Positions 25,578-34,429 are shown, counted from the first letter of the stretch. The stretch is 58,403 nucleotides of DNA from Armatimonadota bacterium (GCA_020438215.1 JAGQUX010000016.1:1-58403), one strand, 5' to 3'. A program made the numbers and translations. The notes: generated by a model from the letters alone, not told the origin.

Positions 25578-26762
25578 ATGGATACGCAAACCGGCTTGGA
25601 TGTACTAGCTTCGGAGGAATTCCGACTACTCAAAGGGAAAACCATAGGAGTGGTCTGCCACCAAGCCTCGGTTGCGCGTGATCTCGAACATATCTTGGAC
25701 AAGCTTCTCCCGCTCCATCAAGCGGGAGAACTTAAGATTGCTGCCGTTTTCGGGCCGCAACACGGGATCTGGGGGCACACTCAGGACAACATGATCGAGT
25801 GGGAGGGCTATGTTGATGTGCGTACTGGGCTGCGGTTCTTCTCTCTCTATGGTGAGCACCGCGAGCCAACTCCCTCAATGCTCGAAGGCATTGACACACT
25901 CGTTGTGGATGTCCAAGATGTCGGGGCACGCTACTATACTTTCATTTGGACACTGGCGAACTGCATGAAAGCTTGCGAGCTTCTGGGAATCAAAGTGCTA
26001 GTTCTAGATCGTCCGAATCCAATCACGGGAACTCAATTCGAGGGGCCAGGTGCTGATCCAGAGTTCAAGTCGTTTGTGGGTTTACATCCGCTCCCTGTTC
26101 GGCACGGTATGACGATCGGAGAGATAGCCCTCTATCTAAAAGACACACATTATCCAAAATCCAACCTGGAAATCGTGGCGATGAAGCGCTGGAACCCGAG
26201 CTTTATGTATTCGCAGACAGGTTTGAATTGGGCGATGCCCTCACCCAATATGCCGAGCGAAGAGACGGCCACCGTTTATCCCGGTCAGTGCTTGCTGGAG
26301 GGCACCAAGCTCAGTGAAGGGCGGGGAACGACCCGTCCGTTCGAGATGTTCGGTGCGCCCTATATTGATGGATGGGAATTTTGCGATGCGATGAACGGAA
26401 TGAACCTGCCGGGCGCATTCTTCCGACCGATCCAGTTTTTGCCGACATTCCAAAAGTACGGAGGCGAAGTCTGCCAAGGCGCGTACCTGCACGTGACGGA
26501 TCGGAAGGATTTTCATTCAGTGAAAACGACAGTAGCTTTGCTCCATACCATCCGCCGACTTTATGGCGAGAAATTTGAGTGGTTGTCTCCCCCGTATGAG
26601 TACGAGTACGACCTCATGCCGATTGACATTTTGTGGGGAGGCACGCAGCTGAGAGAGTGGGTGGATGCCCAGGTTCCGGTTCAGCAAATCTGGGACTTTA
26701 TTGATGAATCTGTTAAGGGTTTGTTAGCAGAAACGGGACATTTCCACATCTATCAGCGGTGA
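25578..26762 (+). CDS. namZ: DUF1343 protein, NamZ-type exo-beta-N-acetylmuramidase
   Basis: 394 aa. Family landmarks are GLDVLASEEFRLLKGKTIGVVCHQASV, FGPQHGIWG, SLYGEHREPTPSML, IDTLVVDVQDVGARYYTFIWTLANCMKAC, VLDRPNPITG, VRHGMTIGEIA, PSPNMPSEETATVYPGQCLLEGTKLSEGRGTTRPFE. DUF1343 includes NamZ, which removes MurNAc from the non-reducing ends of peptidoglycan fragments. No signal peptide is visible, suggesting a cytoplasmic recycling role or unconventional export. It starts 10 nt after DUF1854 and may be the last gene of the operon starting at 20985. Confidence 0.88.
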   Translation: MDTQTGLDVLASEEFRLLKGKTIGVVCHQASVARDLEHILDKLLPLHQAGELKIAAVFGPQHGIWGHTQDNMIEWEGYVDVRTGLRFFSLYGEHREPTPSMLEGIDTLVVDVQDVGARYYTFIWTLANCMKACELLGIKVLVLDRPNPITGTQFEGPGADPEFKSFVGLHPLPVRHGMTIGEIALYLKDTHYPKSNLEIVAMKRWNPSFMYSQTGLNWAMPSPNMPSEETATVYPGQCLLEGTKLSEGRGTTRPFEMFGAPYIDGWEFCDAMNGMNLPGAFFRPIQFLPTFQKYGGEVCQGAYLHVTDRKDFHSVKTTVALLHTIRRLYGEKFEWLSPPYEYEYDLMPIDILWGGTQLREWVDAQVPVQQIWDFIDESVKGLLAETGHFHIYQR

Positions 26763-26883
26763 TTCTGCTTCAAGTTCACACTTTCGGCCCAAAAAGTGCA
26801 GCCTTTCCCGAACCTTAGTAGGAATCCGTCTTCATAATAGAGGACGTGTGGACGAAGGGTTCCCCGCCCTTCACGGAATCATC

Positions 26884-27795
26884 ATGCAAAAAAAAGCCTT
26901 TACTCTCATTGAACTCCTGGTGGTTATTGCAATCATCGCGATTCTTGCGGCTATCCTGTTCCCGGTTTTTGCTCAAGCAAAGGTCGCGGCAAAGAAGACG
27001 GTTGGAATCAGCAATCAAAAGCAAATTGGTACTGCCATCCAGATTTATCTGGCTGACTACGACGATATGTATGCACGCCGATCCGGATGCGAGCTGAACT
27101 CTTCGCTCAACAATGTTTTGAACGATGGCACCCTGCGCTGCTCTGGTGGTACTGGGTTCGCTCACTCCATGACTTGGCAGTCTTGGCAGAAATACTACAT
27201 GCCATACATGAAGAACGTTGATATCTTCAGCCACCCAGTTCGCATCAAGGATGCAAATGACTGGAATAACAACGGTCAAATCCGAAACGCATTTGCGATC
27301 AACCTCGGTTTGACGGGTGCTGAAACCAGCGGATTCTCCAGCCGACCTTGGGCAGGCGGTACTCCAACTGCTATTGCAAACGTATCTGCTGCATGGTTGC
27401 TCGCTGAACTGCCGCACAGCTACGGCGCTCCGTTCCTTGCTGGTTCGGGCGGCGTTGGTTCCCCAGTTATCGAAACGGTTTATCCGATGGCAATCCGCGA
27501 ATACTGGCGCGCCATTTTCTTGAAGAACGCAGGCGGTTGTAACACCACCGAAGAAATCGACACCACCGCAGCTCCGCTTGAAGGTGTCATCCTCGGAATG
27601 GCAGACGGCTCAGCTAAGTTCTATCCAGTCAAGAAATTCTTGGCAGAAACCCCAACCATGGCTGAGTACTACCCAGCTGGTTCTCTTCCAGGCAACTTGA
27701 ACTCCAACTGCCGCCGCGCAACCAGTGCTTATGTTTCTGGCCCTGGCGTCCCTAACACCGATATCCGATACCCACTTTGGGGTCTTGGTCAGTAA
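26884..27795 (+). CDS. Prepilin-type N-terminal cleavage/methylation protein (pseudopilin), copy 1
   Basis: 303 aa from ATG 26884. The class III signal MQKKAFTLIELLVV carries a short positive leader, Phe at +1 and Glu at +5. The hydrophobic helix continues into PVFAQAKVAAKKT, the form typical of Armatimonadota/Planctomycetes pseudopilins. The C-terminal half ends with GMADGSAKFYPVKKFLAET, like the H-X9-DG-type tail. It should be processed by prepilin peptidase and assembled or anchored at the surface. The last base of its stop is the first base of the following lipoprotein gene's start. A paralogue follows at 28129. Confidence 0.9.
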   Translation: MQKKAFTLIELLVVIAIIAILAAILFPVFAQAKVAAKKTVGISNQKQIGTAIQIYLADYDDMYARRSGCELNSSLNNVLNDGTLRCSGGTGFAHSMTWQSWQKYYMPYMKNVDIFSHPVRIKDANDWNNNGQIRNAFAINLGLTGAETSGFSSRPWAGGTPTAIANVSAAWLLAELPHSYGAPFLAGSGGVGSPVIETVYPMAIREYWRAIFLKNAGGCNTTEEIDTTAAPLEGVILGMADGSAKFYPVKKFLAETPTMAEYYPAGSLPGNLNSNCRRATSAYVSGPGVPNTDIRYPLWGLGQ

Positions 27796-27959
27796 TGCGT
27801 AAGCTCGCTTTGCTGTTCCTCGGCATTCTCGCAGTAGGTATGGTTGCTGGCTGTAGCTCTGCCGGGAAAACTGTGACGGATAAAGATGTTGACAATTGGC
27901 AAAACGAAGGTCTCCCGGAAGGCGAGACTGCTGATCAGCAACACAACGACGGTCGCTAA
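27795..27959 (+). CDS. Small lipoprotein coupled to pseudopilin 1
   Basis: 54 aa. MRKLALLFLGILAVGMVAGC is a lipoprotein signal peptide with lipobox VAGC; the mature part is short, acidic and polar. Start and previous stop overlap as TAATG. The same arrangement occurs after the second pseudopilin. The mature sequences are not obviously similar beyond both being short, polar and charged. Function unknown. Confidence 0.8.
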   Translation: MRKLALLFLGILAVGMVAGCSSAGKTVTDKDVDNWQNEGLPEGETADQQHNDGR

Positions 27960-27974
27960 GCGCGATCAACTTAG

Positions 27975-28010
27975 AAAGCACCCCACGAATTTCGTGGGGT
28001 GCTTTTGTTT
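27975..28010 (+). terminator. Strong rho-independent terminator
   Basis: AAAGCACCCCACGAA (27975-27989) and TTCGTGGGGTGCTTT form a perfect 15-bp stem around a single central base, followed by TGTTTT. It ends the first pseudopilin-lipoprotein unit. Confidence 0.92.
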
Positions 28011-28128
28011 TAAGAGAAGGGTAACACTCAGTTAAGGACTCTTAGCATTGCCCAAACCTTAACGTTCTCCATAAAGCTGACCTCCATTCTTTCATTGCGC
28101 TCGTCGTTTGACGGGCAAGGAATTTATG

Positions 28129-29085
28129 ATGAAGAAGGCTTTCACTCTGATTGAACTTCTGGTTGTCATTGCTATCATTGCAATCCTCGCAGCAATCCTG
28201 TTCCCAGTTTTTGCACAAGCGAAGGTCGCGGCGAAAAAAACTGCGGCGATCAGTAACCAGAAGCAAATCGGTACCTCCGTTCTTATTTACATGGCGGACT
28301 ACGACGATACTTATCCACGAAATGATGACTGTCAGCCGGGCAGTGCTTTGAATCCTGAGCTGAACAACGAGCCGTTTGCTCCGACAGGGGTTGGCTGTAC
28401 AACCAGCCGCTACTTCTATCGCATGAACCACTACTCCTGGCAGAAGTGGCTGATGCCTTACATGAAGAATCTCCAAATTTTCGAGCACCCAGGTCGACAA
28501 AAGAACGCGGCTCAATGGGAAGCGAATGGAGAAATCATGGGTGGATTCGGTCTTAACGCCACCATCACAGGGATGCTTGATACCTACAATCGCGCACCGG
28601 GTAGCCGTGGTCGGTTCCGAAACAGCTGGCTCGGTGGTACGCAAACCGCGATTCCGGATGTTGCTCAAGCCATGCTCTTATTCGAATTCGGAAATCCCGA
28701 CATCAACTACGTTCCCGGTATCGCAGACAATGCGACCTCTGAGGATGAGTCTTACTTGGTCTATCCGCCAGCAATTCGAGAATTCTGGGCGCGTAACTTG
28801 ATGCAGTGGGATACCTGTACTGCATGGGATATGAACGAGATCAGCTCCGAGCCGGATACACGATCCACGATCGGTGGTGGTTTAACTCTCGGGTTCACTG
28901 ATGGCCACGCGAAGTTCTATTCTGCTGGCAAGTTTCTCAGCGAAACACCGACCTATGCAGAGTACATCGTGGGTGGTTCGGTGCCGAGTAGCCGCATGTG
29001 CGGTATCTCCAGCGGAACCTTCGCCTGGGATGCTGACGTCGATCTGACCGTTGACTACCCGATGTGGGGTCTCGGTAACAACTAA
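28129..29085 (+). CDS. Prepilin-type pseudopilin, copy 2
   Basis: 318 aa from ATG 28129 with AAGGAA at 28117-28122 (ATG 28126 also possible). MKKAFTLIELLVV and PVFAQAKVAAKKT are almost identical to copy 1, as are the central SNQKQIGTSVLIYMADYDDTYP-type region (here split across residues 40-62) and the LGFTDGHAKFYSAGKFLSET tail. The middle is divergent. It is a tandem duplicate of the 26884 gene with its own promoter region and terminator. A lipoprotein gene follows, overlapping by one nucleotide. Confidence 0.9.
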   Translation: MKKAFTLIELLVVIAIIAILAAILFPVFAQAKVAAKKTAAISNQKQIGTSVLIYMADYDDTYPRNDDCQPGSALNPELNNEPFAPTGVGCTTSRYFYRMNHYSWQKWLMPYMKNLQIFEHPGRQKNAAQWEANGEIMGGFGLNATITGMLDTYNRAPGSRGRFRNSWLGGTQTAIPDVAQAMLLFEFGNPDINYVPGIADNATSEDESYLVYPPAIREFWARNLMQWDTCTAWDMNEISSEPDTRSTIGGGLTLGFTDGHAKFYSAGKFLSETPTYAEYIVGGSVPSSRMCGISSGTFAWDADVDLTVDYPMWGLGNN

Positions 29086-29258
29086 TGAAACTCTTCGGAA
29101 TCGTTGCGGTTGTTCTCTGCTTTGCTCTTATTGGGTGCAAGCAGCCTAACTCCGACATTTCGCAAAGCGGTGCAGAAGCTAAGCAGCAACAAATGAAAGA
29201 TGCGGCGGCCAAATTGCACGCGGACGGAAAGATTCCTGAAGACGAAATGCGCAACTAA
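29085..29258 (+). CDS. Small lipoprotein coupled to pseudopilin 2
   Basis: 57 aa, starting at ATG 29085 that shares one base with the previous stop (TAATG). MKLFGIVAVVLCFALIGC is a signal peptide with lipobox LIGC; the mature part is rich in Gln, Lys and Asp and ends PEDEMRN. It mirrors the 27795 gene in size, position and coupling. A long hairpin terminator follows at 29286. Confidence 0.85.
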   Translation: MKLFGIVAVVLCFALIGCKQPNSDISQSGAEAKQQQMKDAAAKLHADGKIPEDEMRN

Positions 29259-29285
29259 CGCCGTTTTATTTATTTTGGGGTTCTG

Positions 29286-29328
29286 GGCCGGTACGGTGGC
29301 ATGATGCCGTTACCGGCCAATTTCTTTT
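29286..29328 (+). terminator. Rho-independent terminator
   Basis: GGCCGGTACGG (29286-29296) pairs, with one bulge, with CCGTTACCGGCC ending at 29318. Inner GGCAT/ATGCC pairs extend the stem, and TTTCTTTT follows. It closes the second pseudopilin unit. Confidence 0.85.
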
Positions 29329-29371
29329 GCTCCCTGGTACTTTCGCGATACAATAGGGGTGGCACCAAGTT

Positions 29372-29701
29372 ATGAAGCTGGTTATTTGCGTTGTACACGG
29401 GCGGGACAAAGCCCGCCTCTCTGATGAGCTTGTGAGTAGTGGGTTCAAATTTACTGTCGTTGGGTCATCAGGTGGCTTTCTGCGGGAAGGAAACGCCACA
29501 TTCTTGATTGGGGTGGAGGAAGAGATGGTTGATCAACTCAAGGAAGTCATCGCCAAGAACTGCAAACAGCGCGACCAGACCGTAAATGTGATGCCATTTG
29601 ATGCGAACCCCGGTGCGGGGATTTTGCCGAACCCTGTCTCTGTTCCAGTTGGCGGCGCCGTCGCTTTTGTTTTGCCTGTCGATGAGTTCTGCCGTTTCTG
29701 A
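29372..29701 (+). CDS. darA: Cyclic-di-AMP receptor, DarA/PstA family (PII-like)
   Basis: 109 aa, the normal family length. MKLVICVVHGRDKARLSDEL, then FTVVGSSGGFLREGNATFLIGVEEE, match the PII-like trimeric c-di-AMP receptor family (DarA/PstA, YaaQ). The conserved GGFLREGN loop is clear. It binds the second messenger c-di-AMP; downstream targets are unknown. The next gene is holB, overlapping by 20 nt, the same neighbourhood as yaaQ-holB in Firmicutes, which supports both calls. Confidence 0.9.
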   Translation: MKLVICVVHGRDKARLSDELVSSGFKFTVVGSSGGFLREGNATFLIGVEEEMVDQLKEVIAKNCKQRDQTVNVMPFDANPGAGILPNPVSVPVGGAVAFVLPVDEFCRF

Positions 29702-30578
29702 ACTCCCTGGCTTGAGGACAGCCAAGCGAGCCGCTCAGCGCATTCTGGAATCCGGCGATAGCGTTCGTGCGTTGATGTTCTTTGGCGCGCATGGGTGCGG
29801 GAATCAAGAATTAGCCGAAGATATGGCGCGGCATTGGCTTTCCAAAACGGAAGCTCCTTTTGATGGGGAACTCTCACGTCATGTGGATTGCCTATTGATT
29901 GAGCCAGCCGGTGCGAGCTCGATTATTACGCTTGATGCAATTCGTTTGAGCGAAGGCAGTGGGGAAAAGAGATACGACACTCCAATCATCGATTTTCTAC
30001 GGACACGCCCCTTGATGGGAGCGAAAAAAGTTGTCTTCATTCAGCACTGCGATCGGATGAATAGCCGGGCTGCCAATGCGCTTCTCAAGACTCTGGAAGA
30101 GCTTCCAGAGTACGCCCGAATCATCCTGCTGACCAGCAACCCTGGGCAGGTGCTTCCAACCATTCGGAGCCGGGTGCTGAGCATTGGTTGTGAAGCTGAA
30201 GTCAACAACGAAGGGGCAAGCGATCCCGAAATTGTTTTTGGTGAAACTTATGGGCGACGCAAGGAGATCGTTGCGGCAATGGAAGCGTATTCCTCACTCC
30301 TCCATTTGTTCGAGTCGTTACCGGTGTCAAAGCAGTTTACGGCACTCAAGAAAAGCGAGCAGATGCTCTTGATTTCCTCACAGATTGCTGAGCAACGGGC
30401 TATCAAAGAGCGAGCCGCGCGAGCAGACGTGCTGGAATGTCTCGGTAACTTTCTGATCAAGCGGTGGCCCGAGAAGCTTGGGCTCGCCGAGGAGATCGCC
30501 GAAGCGCACCGCTATATACTGGGACATGCTAACGCGAGTTTGGTGTTCGACGCGCTTTTGACCCGGCTTTTAGCATAA
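29682..30578 (+). CDS. holB: DNA polymerase III delta' subunit
   Basis: 298 aa from ATG 29682 (the frame is open further upstream inside darA, but the family begins near SELPGLRTAKRAAQRIL). Clamp-loader features are ALMFFGAHGCGNQELAEDMAR (a variant P-loop with no GKT, as usual for delta'), then IRLSEG, KKVVFIQHCDRMNSRAANALLKTLEELPEYARIILLTSNPGQVLPTIRSR (split over about residues 118-170), containing sensor 1 and the SRC-like region. It participates in loading the beta clamp. Confidence 0.85.
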   Translation: MSSAVSELPGLRTAKRAAQRILESGDSVRALMFFGAHGCGNQELAEDMARHWLSKTEAPFDGELSRHVDCLLIEPAGASSIITLDAIRLSEGSGEKRYDTPIIDFLRTRPLMGAKKVVFIQHCDRMNSRAANALLKTLEELPEYARIILLTSNPGQVLPTIRSRVLSIGCEAEVNNEGASDPEIVFGETYGRRKEIVAAMEAYSSLLHLFESLPVSKQFTALKKSEQMLLISSQIAEQRAIKERAARADVLECLGNFLIKRWPEKLGLAEEIAEAHRYILGHANASLVFDALLTRLLA

Positions 30579-30628
30579 AATATCCGAATTAGAAAAGTTT
30601 CGGAACAAATCTTGGAGGGAAGCCTGTA

Positions 30629-31240
30629 GTGAGCGTAAGGAAGGAAATGGACGGAGTCGTGTCTTGGGTTAAGAGCCTTACTCGGTCAAACGAAGATCGT
30701 CGACCGCTTTTTGAGCGGAAGATGACCGAATCGTATCAGCAGGCCTACAATATGGCGTATCGCCTCACTTCGAATCGGAGTGAAGCGGAAGATTTGCTAC
30801 AAGAAACGTACATTCGGGCCTACCGATTTTTCCATCGCTACAACGAAGACCTTCCTTTTGCGTCATGGCTCTATCGGATCATGACGAATATCCACATCGA
30901 CAATGTCCGGCGTACGTCTCGGCTCAAAACCGTGAGTATTGATCAACCGGTCGGGCCTAGCGGCTCGGCTTGGGATCTCGAAGATCAATCAGCCAGTTGC
31001 GATGAGCGTGCGTTGAATGGTCAGCTGGATGAGCCATTCCAACTTGGCCTGAAAGCGATGACTCCAGAATTCCGAACCGCGATCGTCTTGGCGGATGTCG
31101 AAGGGATGTCTTACGAAGAGATCGCAGAGATCATGCATACATCGGTTGGCACTGTGCGATCTCGCATTCACCGGGGCCGCAAGCAGCTTCGCGAGCACTT
31201 AGAACGCTCCTATCCGGAAATTGTGGAGGTGAATCGCTAA
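30629..31240 (+). CDS. ECF-type RNA polymerase sigma factor (RpoE-like)
   Basis: 203 aa from GTG 30629 with GGAGG at 30614-30618; an in-frame ATG lies at 30647. Sigma region 2 is clear (AYNMAYRLTSNRSEAEDLLQ, ETYIRAYRFFHRY, FASWLYRIMTNIHIDNVRR). Region 4 is clear too (LTPEFR-like MTPEFRTAIVLADVEGMSYEE, then IAEIMHTSVGTVRSRIHRGRKQL). It directs transcription of a stress regulon. It is followed with a one-base overlap by a zinc anti-sigma factor, then by RseB-like and HtrA proteins, pointing to an envelope-stress function like sigma-E. Confidence 0.93.
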   Translation: MSVRKEMDGVVSWVKSLTRSNEDRRPLFERKMTESYQQAYNMAYRLTSNRSEAEDLLQETYIRAYRFFHRYNEDLPFASWLYRIMTNIHIDNVRRTSRLKTVSIDQPVGPSGSAWDLEDQSASCDERALNGQLDEPFQLGLKAMTPEFRTAIVLADVEGMSYEEIAEIMHTSVGTVRSRIHRGRKQLREHLERSYPEIVEVNR

Positions 31241-31692
31241 TGAATTGCCAACGCATCCAACGGATGTTCTCTGCATATGTTGACCACGAACTGAGTGGCG
31301 CTGAGCAAATTCAAGTTCGCGACCATGTCCGCGATTGCGAAGAATGTCGATTCGAATTGGAGTCGATTGAAGCGGTCAAGAAGATTGGCTCTCAGCTACG
31401 ACCATTGGAAGCAAACGAAGATTTGCTCCAGAAGATGATGGTCAAAGCAGTCAAGAAACCGGATCGAAAGAAAGAAGTTTTGCGTTCCTTTGCAATGGCA
31501 ACGGTCGCAGTTGCTTGTGGTGCTTTGTTGGGATTATCGTTACTCTCTCGCGGGAATACAGTTCAGGTTGCTTCACCAGGTGAGCGCAATCAAGCCAGCC
31601 ATGGCGAATATGTGACTGATCGCGCGGTTTACTCAGACGATTACTTTGGTACCAACATTGCCCCAACTGTCCCTGTTTCCACTCGCCCGTAA
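31240..31692 (+). CDS. Zinc-binding transmembrane anti-sigma factor
   Basis: 150 aa. C3 and H29-x3-C33-x2-C36 form the ZAS/zf-HC2 motif (FSAYVDHELSG, then RDHVRDCEEC). A single membrane helix lies around residues 82-103, with a short extracytoplasmic tail. It would hold the sigma factor encoded immediately upstream (TAATG overlap) until envelope stress triggers its proteolysis. The short periplasmic part may be the contact for the RseB-like product of the next gene. Confidence 0.9.
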   Translation: MNCQRIQRMFSAYVDHELSGAEQIQVRDHVRDCEECRFELESIEAVKKIGSQLRPLEANEDLLQKMMVKAVKKPDRKKEVLRSFAMATVAVACGALLGLSLLSRGNTVQVASPGERNQASHGEYVTDRAVYSDDYFGTNIAPTVPVSTRP

Positions 31693-32734
31693 ATCCGTTT
31701 GGATTCGATCTGGCTTGATCTGCGTCGCCTTTTTGGTGTCTGCAGTCGCGCTTGGGCAATTTATTGATAAGTCAGATCAAGGTAAGGGTTCCAATATCAA
31801 AGTCACTGTTTCGGCGACTCAAGTGAGGAACGAGCAACCGCTGATTTGGGTTGGAGAGACCGCCAGAGATGCTTTCCGCCGTGCACAAAAGAACAAATTC
31901 GATTTTAACGGCACTCTGATTGTATCGCGCACTTTTGAAAGTGGCTATAAAGGCAGCTTCAAAGTTGAGTTCAATCGAAAAAAACAGTTAAAGGTGACGG
32001 TTCTCCAACCGCTATCTGAGCAGGGTCGGCAAACGATAGATGACTTTACGACTGTGCAATCGTACTTTCCCGCGAGCAATCAGATTGTTGTTCAGCCCTC
32101 TGCCTATGCTGCTCTTGGAAGTTCAGACTTCCGGCTAAATTTGGCGGAAAAGAACTACAGGATCAGCGGAGGAGAGAAAGTCGAGTTCAACCGCAGAACT
32201 ACGATCGAAGTGATCCTGGAGCCAAAGAGTCGGGGACTTTACAAAAGACGACTTTTGATCGATTCCACTTATCCCGTGATGATGCTTTACGAGATATTGG
32301 AAGGTAATAAGACGATCTCAACCGTTCAAGATGCAATTTTGATTGAGACTGACCGGGGGAGCAGTGAAAGGTTTAGCTTCAATACGCAAGGAGCTGAGGT
32401 CGTAAAAACATGGGGGCCGAAGGAAATGAAGGATCCCAAGGCTAGCTCAGGATTATTGGGTTTCTTGCCAAGACAGAAAAAGTCTTTGCCGTACGGCTTT
32501 GCGGTTGTCTCAGAGCAGATTGTAGGCTCAGCGGAAGCTCCTGCGTTCGCCGTACGTTTGTCTAATGGAATGGCAACGGTCACGGTGTATCAATGGGACA
32601 CGGAAGATGGCGGCCGCCGCAGTTTTGAGGGATTGAGACCATCGTCGATTGATCGCGATGGAGTTGGATACGCCGTTGTTGGAGACGAACCTGACGCGGT
32701 TTGCCTGCGCATCCTGAAAGAATTTGTCAAGTGA
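31646..32734 (+). CDS. MucB/RseB-like periplasmic sigma-regulatory protein
   Basis: About 362 aa. A hydrophobic export segment (LICVAFLVSAVALGQ) is followed by a large beta-rich domain resembling the lipoprotein-carrier/RseB N-terminal fold (FDFNGTLIVSRTFESGYKGSFKVEFN). A smaller C-terminal domain ends VTVYQWDTEDGGRRSFEG and YAVVGDEPDAVCLRILKEF. Position right after a sigma/anti-sigma pair and before HtrA matches the rseA-rseB-degP logic. The start is unclear: TTG 31646 overlaps the anti-sigma gene by 47 nt and other TTG codons exist. The family call is moderate because the sequence is divergent. Confidence 0.7.
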   Translation: MVPTLPQLSLFPLARKSVWIRSGLICVAFLVSAVALGQFIDKSDQGKGSNIKVTVSATQVRNEQPLIWVGETARDAFRRAQKNKFDFNGTLIVSRTFESGYKGSFKVEFNRKKQLKVTVLQPLSEQGRQTIDDFTTVQSYFPASNQIVVQPSAYAALGSSDFRLNLAEKNYRISGGEKVEFNRRTTIEVILEPKSRGLYKRRLLIDSTYPVMMLYEILEGNKTISTVQDAILIETDRGSSERFSFNTQGAEVVKTWGPKEMKDPKASSGLLGFLPRQKKSLPYGFAVVSEQIVGSAEAPAFAVRLSNGMATVTVYQWDTEDGGRRSFEGLRPSSIDRDGVGYAVVGDEPDAVCLRILKEFVK

Positions 32735-32851
32735 CAATTCTGGGTCCCCGGAACTCATTCCAATCTCAAATTTGTTAGAAATGACATCCCCAGAATCGAA
32801 AGATTGCAATTGGTGGCACAACCAATGCGTCTGAAAGAGAAGGAACGACAT

Positions 32852-34372
32852 ATGAGTAAATCGAGTTTTTGGAAAAACCCCATTTTGATGATCTGCCTTG
32901 GCGCAGTTGTCATGGGTGGAGGCATTTGGGCGAGCAACGGCGCGCCCCTGCCGAAATTTGGATCGCCAACCAGCAAGTACGCATCATTGAAGCCGACTGT
33001 CCGAGTGGCATCGGTGCCGGGCGCAGGTAACAGCGGCAATCTCGGCGAAATGAATGCGACCTTTTCGGACTTAGCTGAAGCGGTTGCTCCCGCCGTAGTG
33101 ACGGTTACCGAAGATCCATCGCGAGGCGGTGGTTCGGGATGGGTTTACCGTTCGGATGGCTGGATTGTTACCAATGATCACGTTGTTGGCAATGCCAAAA
33201 CAATCACCGTCATCTTCGCCGATGGCCGCGAAGTTGAAGGAAAGGTCTATCGCACCAACGATGCCCTCATTGATCTCGCTTTGGTGAAGGTCGACCGAAC
33301 CGACTTAACCGCTCTTCAACTGACGGATAGCAGCCAGGTGCGCGTTGGAGAGTACGCAATGGCGATTGGTGCTCCGTTTGGCCTCCAGAACACCGTTACG
33401 ATTGGTCACGTGAGTGCTTTGGGGCGTGGCAGCAACGTCAACGATCCAAACTACGGAATTCGAGGCTACGCCGGCATGATTCAGACCGATGCGGCGATCA
33501 ACCCGGGGAATAGCGGTGGCCCACTCGTGAATATCAATGGTGAACTGATCGGAGTGAACTCCACCATTGTTTCCAGTACGATGTCCTCGGCTGGAATCGG
33601 TTTTGCGCTTCCGGCAAACATGGTTCGTGCAGTCGCGGATGAAATCATTGCAACAGGGAAATTTGATCGTGGGCTTATCGGTGCTGCGATTGAAGACGTC
33701 AAGCCTTACATCTTGCAAGAGCAGAACCTTAAGGGTGGAGCGATAGTTACGCAAATCCCGAACAACTCCCCTTCCTATGCGGCTGGACTCCGAAAGGACG
33801 ATATCATCACCCGTTTGAATGGTGAGCAACTGCATGGCGAGTTAGAACTCCGCATTGCCCTGATGGAAAAATCTCCGAACGAAACGGTGGAACTCACTTA
33901 CGTTCGCGATGGCAAGGTGCGGGAAGCTAAGGTCAAGCTGACGACGCCGGAACCGGTAGCTCAAGCGCAACCTCAGCCGCAACTGGGCAACCCGTTCGGT
34001 GACAATGGATTCAACCCATTCGAACAAGATCGTGGCGAAGGATTTGGTCAGCAGGATCCTGCTCCTAATCAACGAGTTGTGTTGGGTGTGCAAGTTCGAG
34101 CGATCGACGACACTGTTCGGCAGCAATTCGATTTGCCGAGTGATGTCAAGGGGGCGGCAATTATGACGATCAGCCCAGGCTCATTGGCTGAATCGCTTGG
34201 GCTGAAAGTTGGAGATGTCATCGTTGAAATCAATGGTGATGAGATCACTCAACTGCAAGACGTGACTACTTCGCTTCAAAAGAGCTTGCGATCGGGCAAC
34301 GTCTCGGTTGTTGCGATGCGGAATGTGGACGGAAAAATGAACCGGTTCCAATCCCAATCACCGATTCGATAA
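32852..34372 (+). CDS. HtrA/DegP-family serine protease with two PDZ domains
   Basis: 506 aa from ATG 32852. An N-terminal signal anchor (residues about 9-25) is followed by a trypsin-like domain with catalytic H110 (TNDHVVGN), D141 (NDALIDLALVKV) and S221 (INPGNSGGPLV). PDZ1 lies around 270-350. A Gln/Pro/Phe/Gly-rich linker covers about 366-408. PDZ2 starts near 415. It degrades or refolds damaged envelope proteins. It is the last gene of the sigma-anti-sigma-RseB-like cluster and likely a target of that sigma factor. GGAACT at 32750-32755 could be part of an ECF promoter, but this is weak. Confidence 0.95.
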   Translation: MSKSSFWKNPILMICLGAVVMGGGIWASNGAPLPKFGSPTSKYASLKPTVRVASVPGAGNSGNLGEMNATFSDLAEAVAPAVVTVTEDPSRGGGSGWVYRSDGWIVTNDHVVGNAKTITVIFADGREVEGKVYRTNDALIDLALVKVDRTDLTALQLTDSSQVRVGEYAMAIGAPFGLQNTVTIGHVSALGRGSNVNDPNYGIRGYAGMIQTDAAINPGNSGGPLVNINGELIGVNSTIVSSTMSSAGIGFALPANMVRAVADEIIATGKFDRGLIGAAIEDVKPYILQEQNLKGGAIVTQIPNNSPSYAAGLRKDDIITRLNGEQLHGELELRIALMEKSPNETVELTYVRDGKVREAKVKLTTPEPVAQAQPQPQLGNPFGDNGFNPFEQDRGEGFGQQDPAPNQRVVLGVQVRAIDDTVRQQFDLPSDVKGAAIMTISPGSLAESLGLKVGDVIVEINGDEITQLQDVTTSLQKSLRSGNVSVVAMRNVDGKMNRFQSQSPIR

Positions 34373-34385
34373 ATCGCTTGATTCC

Positions 34386-34429
34386 AATAAGAATAGCTCC
34401 GGAGGTCGTTCCTCGGGGCTATTCTTATT
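34386..34429. terminator. Bidirectional terminator between htrA and fur
   Basis: AATAAGAATAGC (34386-34397) pairs perfectly with GCTATTCTTATT (34418-34429), with additional GC pairing inside. The A-rich/T-rich arms serve both strands, and the right arm includes the Fur stop codon. Confidence 0.8.

Noticed and set aside
26815-28668. Large minus-strand frames opposite both pseudopilin genes
   Set aside because: They arise because the two pseudopilin genes share sequence; no plausible protein features.
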